From the NCBI RefSeq assembly GCF_022549215.1, contig NZ_JAKZFC010000005.1:1-64000 (forward strand): a stretch of 64,000 nucleotides of DNA. The letters are read 5' to 3'. The translations under genes and the position numbers were made by a program. Below the pieces are notes generated by a model, which was not told where the DNA came from, made no database searches, and saw only the letters and a list, made by a program, of their open reading frames with translations. This document shows, piece after piece, positions 7,274 through 14,901 of the stretch. The stretch's first letter is position 1. Every line of letters begins with the position of its first letter. The DNA comes from Solibacillus palustris. Its GTDB lineage: Bacteria > Bacillota > Bacilli > Bacillales_A > Planococcaceae.

Positions 7274-8033
7274 TTTTACTTTCAATGGCATCGGCTAATT
7301 TTGCTTGAATATTATCGTTTTCGAAAATCGTTAAACGAATAAAGCTCTCATCCATATTAAACGCCTCAGATAAAAAGCCACCAAGTCCACGTGCGCGTCG
7401 ATCTACCTGTATTAAAATTTCGACAGAACGCTCCGATTGCTCTAAAAATACAATTTCTAATTCATCTAGATACCGGCGATACGTATTGTTCGTTGTTTGG
7501 AATTCAAATTCTTGTACAATTTTTGTCCGATTACGTAAGTATGAAGGTGCTTGCTCTGTATCTACTTTACGTAAACGGAAACCAAGATTTTGAACTGCAG
7601 ATAAAACAGCACTTGCTAAACGCGTTGGCTGAATATCCAGAAAGTCTTTATCGCTTGGATCAATGGCATTTTTAATATCCAAGCCCGTATGAATCCATAC
7701 ACGTGAATGACCCGTTGTGACTGGTACAATTGAAGGTAAATCCATTGAAAATGGAATTTCACGTTTTTCATTTGCTTGAATTGTGAAAGGCTCGTTAATT
7801 TTAATGCTTTGTAATGCAGCTTGATCATTGACTTTTTTATCATCAATTTCACGAATGAAGTTTGAGTAGAGCGTTAAATAAATAGCATCGATTTGCTGTT
7901 CAGTATTGCCACCGACAATTTCTACAACACCAGTAACCATTTCGTTAATTGTGTAACTTGATTTGTGTAATTTTGTATCAACCGTAGCCGCCCCAACTCC
8001 AACACTTGCTAAAACTTTATTAAATAGTGACAA
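7266..8033 (-). CDS. spo0M: sporulation-control protein Spo0M
   Basis: SpoOM-family protein with an arrestin-like beta-sandwich, a cytoplasmic factor influencing early sporulation and cell division in Bacillus. 255 residues, typical. Seen: MSLFNKVLASVGVGAATVDT start, then the conserved beta-rich region containing GHSRVWIHTGLDIKNAIDP, and a basic C-terminal part (RRARGLGGFLSEAFNMDE). ATG at 8033 with a GGGGGAAT ribosome site. Its stop codon overlaps repeat A1. One of several genes showing that the host makes endospores. Confidence 0.92.
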   Translation of the reverse strand: MSLFNKVLASVGVGAATVDTKLHKSSYTINEMVTGVVEIVGGNTEQQIDAIYLTLYSNFIREIDDKKVNDQAALQSIKINEPFTIQANEKREIPFSMDLPSIVPVTTGHSRVWIHTGLDIKNAIDPSDKDFLDIQPTRLASAVLSAVQNLGFRLRKVDTEQAPSYLRNRTKIVQEFEFQTTNNTYRRYLDELEIVFLEQSERSVEILIQVDRRARGLGGFLSEAFNMDESFIRLTIFENDNIQAKLADAIESKMR

Positions 8034-8096
8034 TACAATTCCCCCAATTTATTATTTTATCTACTTTATACGAATTAAATAAAATTAAGTTTCAAA

Positions 8097-8131
8097 AGGG
8101 CGGAAGAAAATTTTTATTTTCCTTCCGCCCT
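8097..8131 (-). terminator. terminator after the VOC gene
   Basis: AGGGCGGAAG..CTTCCGCCCT stem extended by AAAAT/ATTTT pairs, reading out of the minus-strand gene at 8138. Confidence 0.8.
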
Positions 8132-8137
8132 GTTATA

Positions 8138-9025
8138 TTAGTTCCCTTCGATTGTGAACACGATGCGTAAGCCATTTGGATCAACTGTTGAAAAGGCTTG
8201 TTCGCCTCCATATTTAGGTGCTGCTTCAAATTGTTCTACTAAATAGCCATTGTCGAGCAAGCTTTGTTTAACTGTTTCAGCATATGCTACATCTTTTAGT
8301 ACAACGGTAAACGATTTTAACCCAACCATATCTTCTGTTGGTGCGTGGCCGTTGTTGCTATTCCACGTATTTAAGCCGAAGTGGTGGTGATATTTACCTG
8401 TTGAAATGAATAATGCTTGTGCGCCATATCGTGTCACGACATTATAACCTAATACATTTGTATAAAATTGCTCTGATTTTTCAATGCTTGCAACGGATAA
8501 ATGCACATGCCCCATTACAGTGCCAGTTGGTAAGCCATCCCATTTGCCATCAGCTGCCGCTAAAATTGGTTGGAAGTTTAGTTGCTCCGTAACCATATGC
8601 ACTTGCTCGTCCTCGAACCAAGTCCATTCCGATTCGTCACGGTCGATGTAAATCTCGATACCATTACCGTCAGGATCATTTAAATACAATGCTTCTGAAA
8701 CATCATGATCTGCAGCTCCAATACGTATATTTAAGTTAACAAAATGTTGGACGATGTTTCCTAAATCCTTGCGAGAGGGTAATAATAATGCAAAGTGGTA
8801 AAGCCCAGTGAAACCACGTTGTAGTGGAGATGCATTTGGAACTTCCACAAGTGATACTAAGCTTGTTTGACCATCAGTTGTTAAAAAAGCTTCCGTTTCT
8901 GTTTGTTCTAGAACTTTAAAGCCAATAATAGTTGTATAGTATTCGATTGAACGTGCTAAATTTGAAACCTTTAATTGAACATGAGATGAATACAAATTTG
9001 GTTTTTTATGAAAATGTGTAGCCAT
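8138..9025 (-). CDS. catE: VOC family protein, CatE-like
   Basis: Two-domain vicinal-oxygen-chelate protein similar to Bacillus CatE (catechol-2,3-dioxygenase). 295 residues. The N-terminal half keeps a complete candidate metal triad: SSHVQLKV, LYHFALLLPSRKDL and DPDGNGIEIYIDR. The C-terminal half has HVHLSV and HHFGLNTW but ends in NGLRIVF, so the last ligand is missing there. The substrate may be a catechol or hydroquinone; this is inference from the family. Monocistronic between two hairpin terminators. Confidence 0.8.
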   Translation of the reverse strand: MATHFHKKPNLYSSHVQLKVSNLARSIEYYTTIIGFKVLEQTETEAFLTTDGQTSLVSLVEVPNASPLQRGFTGLYHFALLLPSRKDLGNIVQHFVNLNIRIGAADHDVSEALYLNDPDGNGIEIYIDRDESEWTWFEDEQVHMVTEQLNFQPILAAADGKWDGLPTGTVMGHVHLSVASIEKSEQFYTNVLGYNVVTRYGAQALFISTGKYHHHFGLNTWNSNNGHAPTEDMVGLKSFTVVLKDVAYAETVKQSLLDNGYLVEQFEAAPKYGGEQAFSTVDPNGLRIVFTIEGN

Positions 9026-9114
9026 TGTCTAATTGCTCCTTTATATAGATTGTAATTTATAAGTAACTTACTTTATGTAACTAATATAAATTGCCACCGT
9101 AAAGATGTCAAGCA

Positions 9115-9152
9115 AAAAAAGACAATTGTGTTTAAAAACACAATTGTCTTTT
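9115..9152 (-). terminator. bidirectional terminator
   Basis: GACAATTGTGTTT/AAACACAATTGTC with A and T runs at both ends; serves the micro-gene at 9171 on the minus strand. Confidence 0.85.
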
Positions 9153-9170
9153 AGTGAAAGCTAGCTAAAA

Positions 9171-9275
9171 TTAGTTTTTAGTTTTAGCGAATGGCTTGTT
9201 ATCGCTATCGTAACCAGCTGTGAACATAGCTGTTAAGAATGATACACAAACACCAAGAATTAAAATTAATTTCAT
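9171..9275 (-). CDS. 34-residue hydrophobic micro-protein
   Basis: A short gene with an excellent GAGGAGG ribosome site eight bases before ATG and its own terminator. The product starts with a single hydrophobic segment (MKLILILGVCVSFLTAMFTAG) and ends in a polar tail YDSDNKPFAKTKN, so it is probably a membrane-anchored or exported small protein. No family is recognised. The ribosome site, hydrophobic pattern and dedicated terminator argue that it is real. Confidence 0.6.
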   Translation of the reverse strand: MKLILILGVCVSFLTAMFTAGYDSDNKPFAKTKN

Positions 9276-9405
9276 GGAAGTGTCCTCCTCATGTTTTAAT
9301 TGTCTCTTTTTTCAGTATAGCACAAAAAATGGATGTGAATACTTAATATTATGACAGAAATGGTTCTAATTTGGTAAAAGTTTAATGGGATAGGAGGAAT
9401 AATTA

Positions 9406-9567
9406 ATGAAAAAACGGGAAGAAATCGTCAATGGGAATATGGCTAATTCAATGGAAGAGCTACGCCTACTAGGCAAGCAAATGGAAAATATGCGTGATGA
9501 GCAACAGCTAGAAGAAACCAATCGAATTGCAGACCCACAACAATTTGATGATGAAAAAACCGAATAA
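9406..9567 (+). CDS. 53-residue charged micro-protein
   Basis: ATG preceded by AGGAGGAAT and followed directly by a very strong terminator. The product is helical and highly charged (MKKREEIVNGNMANSMEEL...QQFDDEKTE) with no membrane segment or cysteine. It lies divergently from the 9171 micro-gene and convergently with the acyl-CoA ligase gene. Unknown function; the compact charged composition resembles small sporulation-associated proteins of Bacillales, which is only a guess. Confidence 0.6.
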   Translation: MKKREEIVNGNMANSMEELRLLGKQMENMRDEQQLEETNRIADPQQFDDEKTE

Positions 9568-9620
9568 GCAATATAAGAAGTCCGTTATCATTTTTTGATA
9601 GCGGACTTCTTATATTGCTT
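9568..9620. terminator. long bidirectional terminator hairpin
   Basis: GCAATATAAGAAGTCCG at 9568-9584 pairs with CGGACTTCTTATATTGC at 9602-9618, extended by TATCA/TGATA around a T-rich loop: over 20 base pairs between convergent genes. Confidence 0.8.
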
Positions 9621-9621
9621 A

Positions 9622-11238
9622 TTAAGTTGTTTGAATTTCGTAGTGTTTTAAATCTTCACGTAATTTGGCTTTTAAAAATTTTCCAACAGATGTTTTTGGA
9701 ATTTCATTTAAAAAGACAACATCGTCTGGAATCCACCATTTTGCAACCTCTTGTTCAATAAATGAGAGAAGTTCGTCTTTTGTAGCGCTAGCGTCTTCTT
9801 TTAAGACAACACAAGCTAGTGGACGCTCTTGCCATTTTGGGTGAGGTACAGCGATAACGGCTGCTTCGAATACGGCAGGGTGTGACATCAGTGCATTTTC
9901 TAAATCTACAGAAGAAATCCACTCACCACCAGATTTAATTAAGTCTTTTGTTCGATCGGTTATTTTAATATAGCCCTCTTTTGTTAATATAGCGATATCA
10001 CCTGTGTACAGCCAACCTTCACGGAATGCTTCATTTGAACGCTCATCTTGATAATAGCTAGACGCTATCCATGGACCACGTACTCGTAGTTCACCCATCG
10101 TTTCACCGTCCCATGGAACAGGACCGTTTTCGTTTACAACTTCGGTTTCAATTAACGACACGGTTAAGCCTTGTGTAACACGCATATCTAACAACTCATC
10201 GGCACTATAGTTGTCCATTTCAGAAGTTGGATGCGACATGCTGACAAGTGGTGAAGTTTCGGTCATACCATAAGCGTTGACATAAGGTACACCAAGTTTT
10301 TCGTTGTACGCTTGAATTAAACCTTTTGGTGATGCAGAACCACCTGAAATAACTAATCGAATCGATGACAGGTCACGCGGATGCTTTTCTTGCTCAGCAA
10401 GAACACCAAGCCAAATTGTAGGAACACCAGCAGTAATTGTCACTTTTTCTTGTTCAATTAAATCTAAAATAATGCCTGGTGTTACCATCGGACCTGGTAA
10501 CACAATGTTTGAGCCAAAGTTAAGTGCTGCAAATGGGAAGCCCCATGCATTTACATGGAACATTGGCACAATTGGTAGCGAGACATCACGCTCTGTTAAA
10601 GCAAATGATTCGGCAAGACCTAGCGCCAAACTATGCAGGACGATGCTACGATGTGTATAAACAACACCTTTTGGCATGCCGGTTGTCGCAGATGTGTAGC
10701 ACATACCAGCTTGTAGATTTTCGTCTAAGTCATCTGGAAATACAAAGTTTTCATCAGCTTGCTCTAGTAATTGCTCGTAGCTATACACATTTGTAAATGA
10801 TGATTCAGGTGCTGCCAAGTCATCACTCATGATGATAATATGCTTGACCGTTTTTAAATGGCTGAGTGCAGGTTCGACTAATGGGAACAGGTCGCCATCA
10901 ATTAATAGAATTTCGTCCTGCGCGTGATTAATAATATAAATAATATGTTCGGGTGCTAAGCGTATATTAATTGTGTGTAAAATTGCACCACTACATGGAA
11001 CCGCAAAGTACGCTTCTAAGTGGCGATGATGATTCCATGCGAATGTACCGACTTTTGTGCCGCGCGTCATACCGAGCTTCGCTAAAGCATCTGCTAGGCG
11101 GTGTGTACGTTTTACGTAATCCTTAAAAGTAATGCGATGTGTAGTCGTAGGGCTTGTACGTGAAATGATTTGCTTGTTTGGAAAATACCGTGCTGCACGC
11201 TTTAAAAATCCTGTCAAAACTAACTGTGTATCCATCAT
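9622..11238 (-). CDS. AlkK-like medium/long-chain fatty acid-CoA ligase
   Basis: AMP-forming ANL enzyme that activates fatty acids with ATP and CoA. 538 residues, close in length and pattern to Pseudomonas AlkK (AWNHHRHLEAYFAVPCSGAI, PMFHVNAWGFPF, TGDIAILTKEGYIKITDR, SGGEWISSVDLENAL). Oddity: the ATP-phosphate loop reads YTSATTGMPKGV; the first Gly of the usual TSGTTG motif is Ala (GCG codon). The C-terminal lysine motif TSVGKFLKAKLR is intact. ATG at 11238 after AGGAG. Monocistronic. Confidence 0.9.
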   Translation of the reverse strand: MMDTQLVLTGFLKRAARYFPNKQIISRTSPTTTHRITFKDYVKRTHRLADALAKLGMTRGTKVGTFAWNHHRHLEAYFAVPCSGAILHTINIRLAPEHIIYIINHAQDEILLIDGDLFPLVEPALSHLKTVKHIIIMSDDLAAPESSFTNVYSYEQLLEQADENFVFPDDLDENLQAGMCYTSATTGMPKGVVYTHRSIVLHSLALGLAESFALTERDVSLPIVPMFHVNAWGFPFAALNFGSNIVLPGPMVTPGIILDLIEQEKVTITAGVPTIWLGVLAEQEKHPRDLSSIRLVISGGSASPKGLIQAYNEKLGVPYVNAYGMTETSPLVSMSHPTSEMDNYSADELLDMRVTQGLTVSLIETEVVNENGPVPWDGETMGELRVRGPWIASSYYQDERSNEAFREGWLYTGDIAILTKEGYIKITDRTKDLIKSGGEWISSVDLENALMSHPAVFEAAVIAVPHPKWQERPLACVVLKEDASATKDELLSFIEQEVAKWWIPDDVVFLNEIPKTSVGKFLKAKLREDLKHYEIQTT

Positions 11239-11411
11239 AGTTATCAGCTCCTAAACGAAAATAATAATTTTACGTAGAACTCTAGTTGAAAGAATTTTCT
11301 GTAAATAGAATTATACTAGACAATATGTTTTCTATCTACAAAAACAATGGTAATTTCAAGAATTTTGAAACTATTTTAAGTTATATCCGTAAATCAGATG
11401 ATAAAATATGG

Positions 11412-11440
11412 TAATTAACTAATCTGAATAATGCTATAAT
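11412..11440 (+). promoter_or_regulatory. extended -10 promoter for aldo/keto reductase
   Basis: TGCTATAAT (TATAAT at 11435-11440 with an extended TG) lies 30 bases before the start codon; the -35 region is weak (TAATTA at 11412, spacing 17). Confidence 0.5.
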
Positions 11441-11469
11441 AGATTGAAATTAAAACCGAGGTGATTCAT

Positions 11470-12300
11470 ATGAATTTACAATCAACAAAAACATTAGCAA
11501 ATGGCGTTGAAATGCCTAGACTTGGCCTAGGGGTATATAAAATGACAGACCGTGATGAAACATTGCAAGCTATTACAACTGCATTAGATTTAGGTTATCG
11601 TGCAATCGATACAGCTGCACTGTATTACAATGAGGAAGAAGTAGGAGAAGCCATTCGCAATTCATCTGTTGCGCGTGGAGATATTTTTGTCACAACTAAA
11701 GTATGGAATTCTGACCAAGGATATGACAATACACTAAGAGCGTTTGAAACTTCATTAAAAAAATTAGATATGGATTATGTTGATTTGTATTTAACACACT
11801 GGCCAGTAGAAGGTAAATTTGTGGATACGTATCATGCAATCGAACGTTTATATGATGAAAAATTAATTCGGGTAACGGGTGTATCCAATCACCATGAGCA
11901 TCACTTACAACAACTATTAGTAAACTGTAACGTCGCACCAATGGTTAACCAAGTAGAATTACAGCCTTATTTAAATCAGGCGGAACTACACGCATTTTGT
12001 AAGGAACACAATATTGGCGTTACTGCGTGGTCACCACTTGGTCGAGGGCAAATATTAAATGACGACACAATAGTACGTATTGCAAATGAATATAGTGTTT
12101 CACCAGCACAAGTAATAATTCGTTGGCATCTACAAAATGATATTATAGTCATTCCAAAGTCAGTAACGCCATCACGTATTAAGGAAAACAGTGAAATATT
12201 CCACTTCGAATTAACTGAAGTGACAATGCAGGAAATCAATGCCTTGAATCGTAATGAACGCTTCGGACAAAATCCAGATAGCTTTAAGTTTGATTTTTAA
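11470..12300 (+). CDS. aldo/keto reductase (YvgN/YtbE type)
   Basis: NADPH-dependent reductase of aldehydes and ketones, related to B. subtilis glyoxal reductase YvgN. 276 residues. Catalytic tetrad segments are visible: AIDTAALYYNEE (Asp and Tyr), VTTKVWNSD (Lys), LTHWPVEG (His), and the cofactor region AWSPLGRGQ and IPKSVTPSRIKEN. ATG at 11470 chosen from GAGGTG seven bases upstream; GTG at 11461 is part of that site. The next gene follows 30 bases later and may be co-transcribed. Confidence 0.9.
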   Translation: MNLQSTKTLANGVEMPRLGLGVYKMTDRDETLQAITTALDLGYRAIDTAALYYNEEEVGEAIRNSSVARGDIFVTTKVWNSDQGYDNTLRAFETSLKKLDMDYVDLYLTHWPVEGKFVDTYHAIERLYDEKLIRVTGVSNHHEHHLQQLLVNCNVAPMVNQVELQPYLNQAELHAFCKEHNIGVTAWSPLGRGQILNDDTIVRIANEYSVSPAQVIIRWHLQNDIIVIPKSVTPSRIKENSEIFHFELTEVTMQEINALNRNERFGQNPDSFKFDF

Positions 12301-12330
12301 CGTGTAAATTCACATTTCTTGGGGGATGAG

Positions 12331-12885
12331 ATGATGTTTAAAAATTTTTCGCCAGGGTTATTTTTCTCGATGGCTGCCATTACCATTTTGATTTTTACGC
12401 CATATATCATGTTATTACAACCGATATTTCAAAGTTTTTTTTTCGTAAAGCCAGAAGATCAAGATGTATTTCTAATAAATCCAATTACCATACGTCTTAT
12501 TATAGGAGCCAGCCTCGTTTTTGGGGCGATGTTTGGCTTATTAGCGTATAAGCGTACAAAAGTAATTTATGGAATTAGTCTTTTGTTACTTGTAATTGGT
12601 GGCAGTACGGCCTATTATTCGACGCAAAACTATTTGAAAATTAGTAACGAGCAAATTGAGCGCAATTTTTTATGGATGAACGATCAGTATGAATGGACAG
12701 AGCTTTCGGAAGTGTACTATGAATATGTCGTAGGAGATAACAAGGGCGAAGTGAAGCTAATTGCCAAGTCTGGTAATTCGTTTGTCATTAAAGAAAAAGA
12801 ATTAAACTCGCAAGCAATAAGCTATATTTATCATTACTCAATTCAAAACGGCATACCGTATGTAGAGCGTGAGAAAGTTGATTAA
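12331..12885 (+). CDS. hypothetical three-TM membrane protein
   Basis: About 184 residues with three hydrophobic helices (LFFSMAAITILIFTPYIMLL, IIGASLVFGAMFGLLAY, VIYGISLLLLVIGG) and a soluble C-terminal part of about 90 residues that looks beta-rich (KISNEQIERN...EWTELSEVYY), a layout like small membrane proteins with a PH-like domain. I do not recognise the family. ATG at 12331 is set by GGGGGATGAG; a TTG at 12319 is in frame. It sits 30 bases after the aldo/keto reductase gene. Confidence 0.65.
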   Translation: MMFKNFSPGLFFSMAAITILIFTPYIMLLQPIFQSFFFVKPEDQDVFLINPITIRLIIGASLVFGAMFGLLAYKRTKVIYGISLLLLVIGGSTAYYSTQNYLKISNEQIERNFLWMNDQYEWTELSEVYYEYVVGDNKGEVKLIAKSGNSFVIKEKELNSQAISYIYHYSIQNGIPYVEREKVD

Positions 12886-12934
12886 AAAATAGGGGACGAG
12901 AAAATGCATGATGCTATTTCTCGTCCCTTATTTT
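12886..12934. terminator. bidirectional terminator
   Basis: AATAGGGGACGAGAAA/TTTCTCGTCCCTTATT hairpin between convergent genes, A and T runs on both sides. Confidence 0.85.
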
Positions 12935-12935
12935 C

Positions 12936-13769
12936 TTACATATCCTTTACAACAATATCCTCATTTAAAAATGGGTGTGAAAAAGCTAATTGAATGGCGT
13001 GTAAGGCATATGTGCCGGCTGCTGATTCGCGTGCGCCATAGAGTGTATCGCCAACGATTGGGTGACCAATATGCGCCATATGTACGCGAATTTGGTGTGT
13101 GCGACCTGTTTCTAGTACAACGTGAACAACACATGTCCCTTTGTAGCGGTTTACAACTTCATAATGCGTAACAGCGTTTTGTCCATTGGGTGCAACTACG
13201 CGGCGAGTATTATGATGGCGGTCTTTGCCGATAGCCGCTCTAATTGTGCCATTATCTGTACGAATATTTCCTTGTACTTCAGCTGCATATGTTCGGATGA
13301 TTGACTTTTCTTCAATCATTCGGTCGAAAATAGATTTGGCAATTGGATGTTTCGCTACAAGTAATAGGCCGTTTGTTCCTTGATCTAAACGGTGTACATG
13401 CTCTGCGTAATGCCCACCATTATCAACGATGTGACGCATGACATGGTTCATACATGTATCGTTATCGGTTGGCTCGTTTGGATGTGTTGCCATTCCTTTA
13501 GGTTTTGAAACGATTAAACAGTGCTCGTCTTCATATCGAATAATGACATCACAAGTTTGTGTTGGGATGTAGTTAGAGGCTGGGATTTCAAAGTTAAATT
13601 CGATTTTCGTTCCTTTATCGAATGGCTCCTTCCACATGATTGGCTCCCCGTCGATTGTTACCGCCTTTGCCATACGAAGCTCATGCACAAGCTTTTTTCC
13701 CAGTCGCCATTTATTACGTAGTAAATCTTCTACCGTTTGCCCGTTTTCATAAATTGTATATGTGAACAT
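12936..13769 (-). CDS. RluA/RluD-family pseudouridine synthase (YhcT-like)
   Basis: Isomerises uridine to pseudouridine in RNA. 277 residues with an S4-like N-terminal segment (LVHELRMAKAVTIDGEP) and the RluA-class catalytic domain: VSKPKGMATHP, the active-site motif HVHRLDQGTNGLLLVAK with catalytic Asp, ETGRTHQIRVHMAHIGHPIVGD and the C-terminal FSHPF. Synteny with yhcX and yhcYZ suggests it is the yhcT ortholog; the RNA target is not predictable from sequence. Confidence 0.9.
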   Translation of the reverse strand: MFTYTIYENGQTVEDLLRNKWRLGKKLVHELRMAKAVTIDGEPIMWKEPFDKGTKIEFNFEIPASNYIPTQTCDVIIRYEDEHCLIVSKPKGMATHPNEPTDNDTCMNHVMRHIVDNGGHYAEHVHRLDQGTNGLLLVAKHPIAKSIFDRMIEEKSIIRTYAAEVQGNIRTDNGTIRAAIGKDRHHNTRRVVAPNGQNAVTHYEVVNRYKGTCVVHVVLETGRTHQIRVHMAHIGHPIVGDTLYGARESAAGTYALHAIQLAFSHPFLNEDIVVKDM

Positions 13770-13789
13770 GTCTAGTTTCCTCCAAATGA

Positions 13790-13819
13790 AAAATCGTGCT
13801 TATAATAAAGCACGATTTT
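13790..13819 (-). terminator. terminator after bdbCD-like operon
   Basis: AAATCGTGCTT/AAAGCACGATTT hairpin with flanking A/T runs. Confidence 0.8.
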
Positions 13820-13829
13820 GAATATCCTC

Positions 13830-14300
13830 TTATTTTAACACAATATTGTTAAAGAAATCCCTAGTAGTTGCATCTGGTGCGTCGCCTTCAACACGCGCAA
13901 CCTCTTCACCGTTTTCAAAGTAAATCATTGTCGGTGTTGCTGTAATGTTGTAAGTGTTCCAAGCTTCTTGGAATTCTAATACGTTTAATTGGTCGACTTG
14001 AATACCTAAATCTTTGGCGATTGGCATCATTTTTGGTGTGTAGTTTTTACAGTGTGAACATTCTGGACTGAAGAAGTAACCCACAACTCCTTCACCTGAT
14101 GCAATTTTATCAGCTAATGCATCTGGTAAAATGATGTTTTGGTAATTTTTATCGTCTAGTAAATCGATTGTCGATTGTCTTAATTCTTCTGTTTCGTATG
14201 GATTATCTTTTAGTTTGTCAGCATTTTTCATGTTCGTTAGGACGATAATCGCGGCAAATAATAAGACTACGACTGCGCCAACAATAGCAAGTTTCTTCAT
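13830..14300 (-). CDS. membrane-anchored thioredoxin-like disulfide oxidoreductase
   Basis: 156 residues: one N-terminal membrane anchor (about 4-22), then a thioredoxin fold with the redox motif FFSPECSHCKNY (CSHC) and the cis-proline loop TATPTMIYF. Its placement after a BdbC homolog points to the role of BdbD, the extracytoplasmic thiol oxidase whose quinone-linked partner is BdbC, but it is shorter than B. subtilis BdbD and resembles bacteriocin-accessory thioredoxins too. One base separates it from the bdbC stop, so translation is coupled. Confidence 0.8.
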   Translation of the reverse strand: MKKLAIVGAVVVLLFAAIIVLTNMKNADKLKDNPYETEELRQSTIDLLDDKNYQNIILPDALADKIASGEGVVGYFFSPECSHCKNYTPKMMPIAKDLGIQVDQLNVLEFQEAWNTYNITATPTMIYFENGEEVARVEGDAPDATTRDFFNNIVLK

Positions 14301-14301
14301 G

Positions 14302-14727
14302 TTATTTCTCCTCCTTCAAAACTTTTAACATATAAAAACTAGTTGCAGCAATAATGACGAATGCCGTTAATGCTAAAAATGGAATTGTAATAAATCCAAG
14401 CCAGTTAATATATTCACCTGTACATGGTACGCGACCACATGCAGGTGCGGAATCTTGTAAAAAATCAAGTTTTTGCAAGCTGTAATGGTAAAGGGATGTA
14501 GCCGCCCCAATACTAGAAAATACAGCCGTTGTTAATGCAATTTTTGCATTTTTTTGGATGTAAGCAATAGTCGTAATAAGAACAATTGGATACATAATGA
14601 TGCGTTGGTACCAGCAAAGGGTACATGGTTCGTAGCCTCGTATTTCAGAAAAATACAATGATCCAAGTGTCGCTGTTAATGACACGACCCAAATCATGAG
14701 TAAGGCATTTTCAAGTTTTTTTGACAT
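14302..14727 (-). CDS. bdbC: BdbC/DsbB-family thiol-disulfide oxidoreductase
   Basis: Integral membrane quinone-dependent oxidoreductase that re-oxidises its thioredoxin-like partner. 141 residues, four membrane helices, both cysteine pairs present: EPCTLCWYQR in the first loop and APACGRVPCTGEY in the second. First gene of the two-gene minus-strand operon. Disulfide formation at the surface would serve exported proteins and competence or cytochrome assembly; the actual clients are unknown. Confidence 0.9.
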   Translation of the reverse strand: MSKKLENALLMIWVVSLTATLGSLYFSEIRGYEPCTLCWYQRIIMYPIVLITTIAYIQKNAKIALTTAVFSSIGAATSLYHYSLQKLDFLQDSAPACGRVPCTGEYINWLGFITIPFLALTAFVIIAATSFYMLKVLKEEK

Positions 14728-14901
14728 TACTTATACCTCGTGTTTCAAAATTTAACCTGCATTGATTATAGTTTGAATTCAAGAAAAAATCAATTTATGG
14801 AAATGCAATGAAGAAGCTTAAAAAAATTGCTTAAAATGAAATTGTTACGTTTAATAAATGCTATGAAAAGGAAAAGTTTAATAGTAAAGGGGGAATTTTA
14901 T

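Noticed and set aside
12908..13171. Plus-strand frame opposite the pseudouridine synthase gene
   Set aside because: Shadow of a well-supported gene, beginning inside a terminator.
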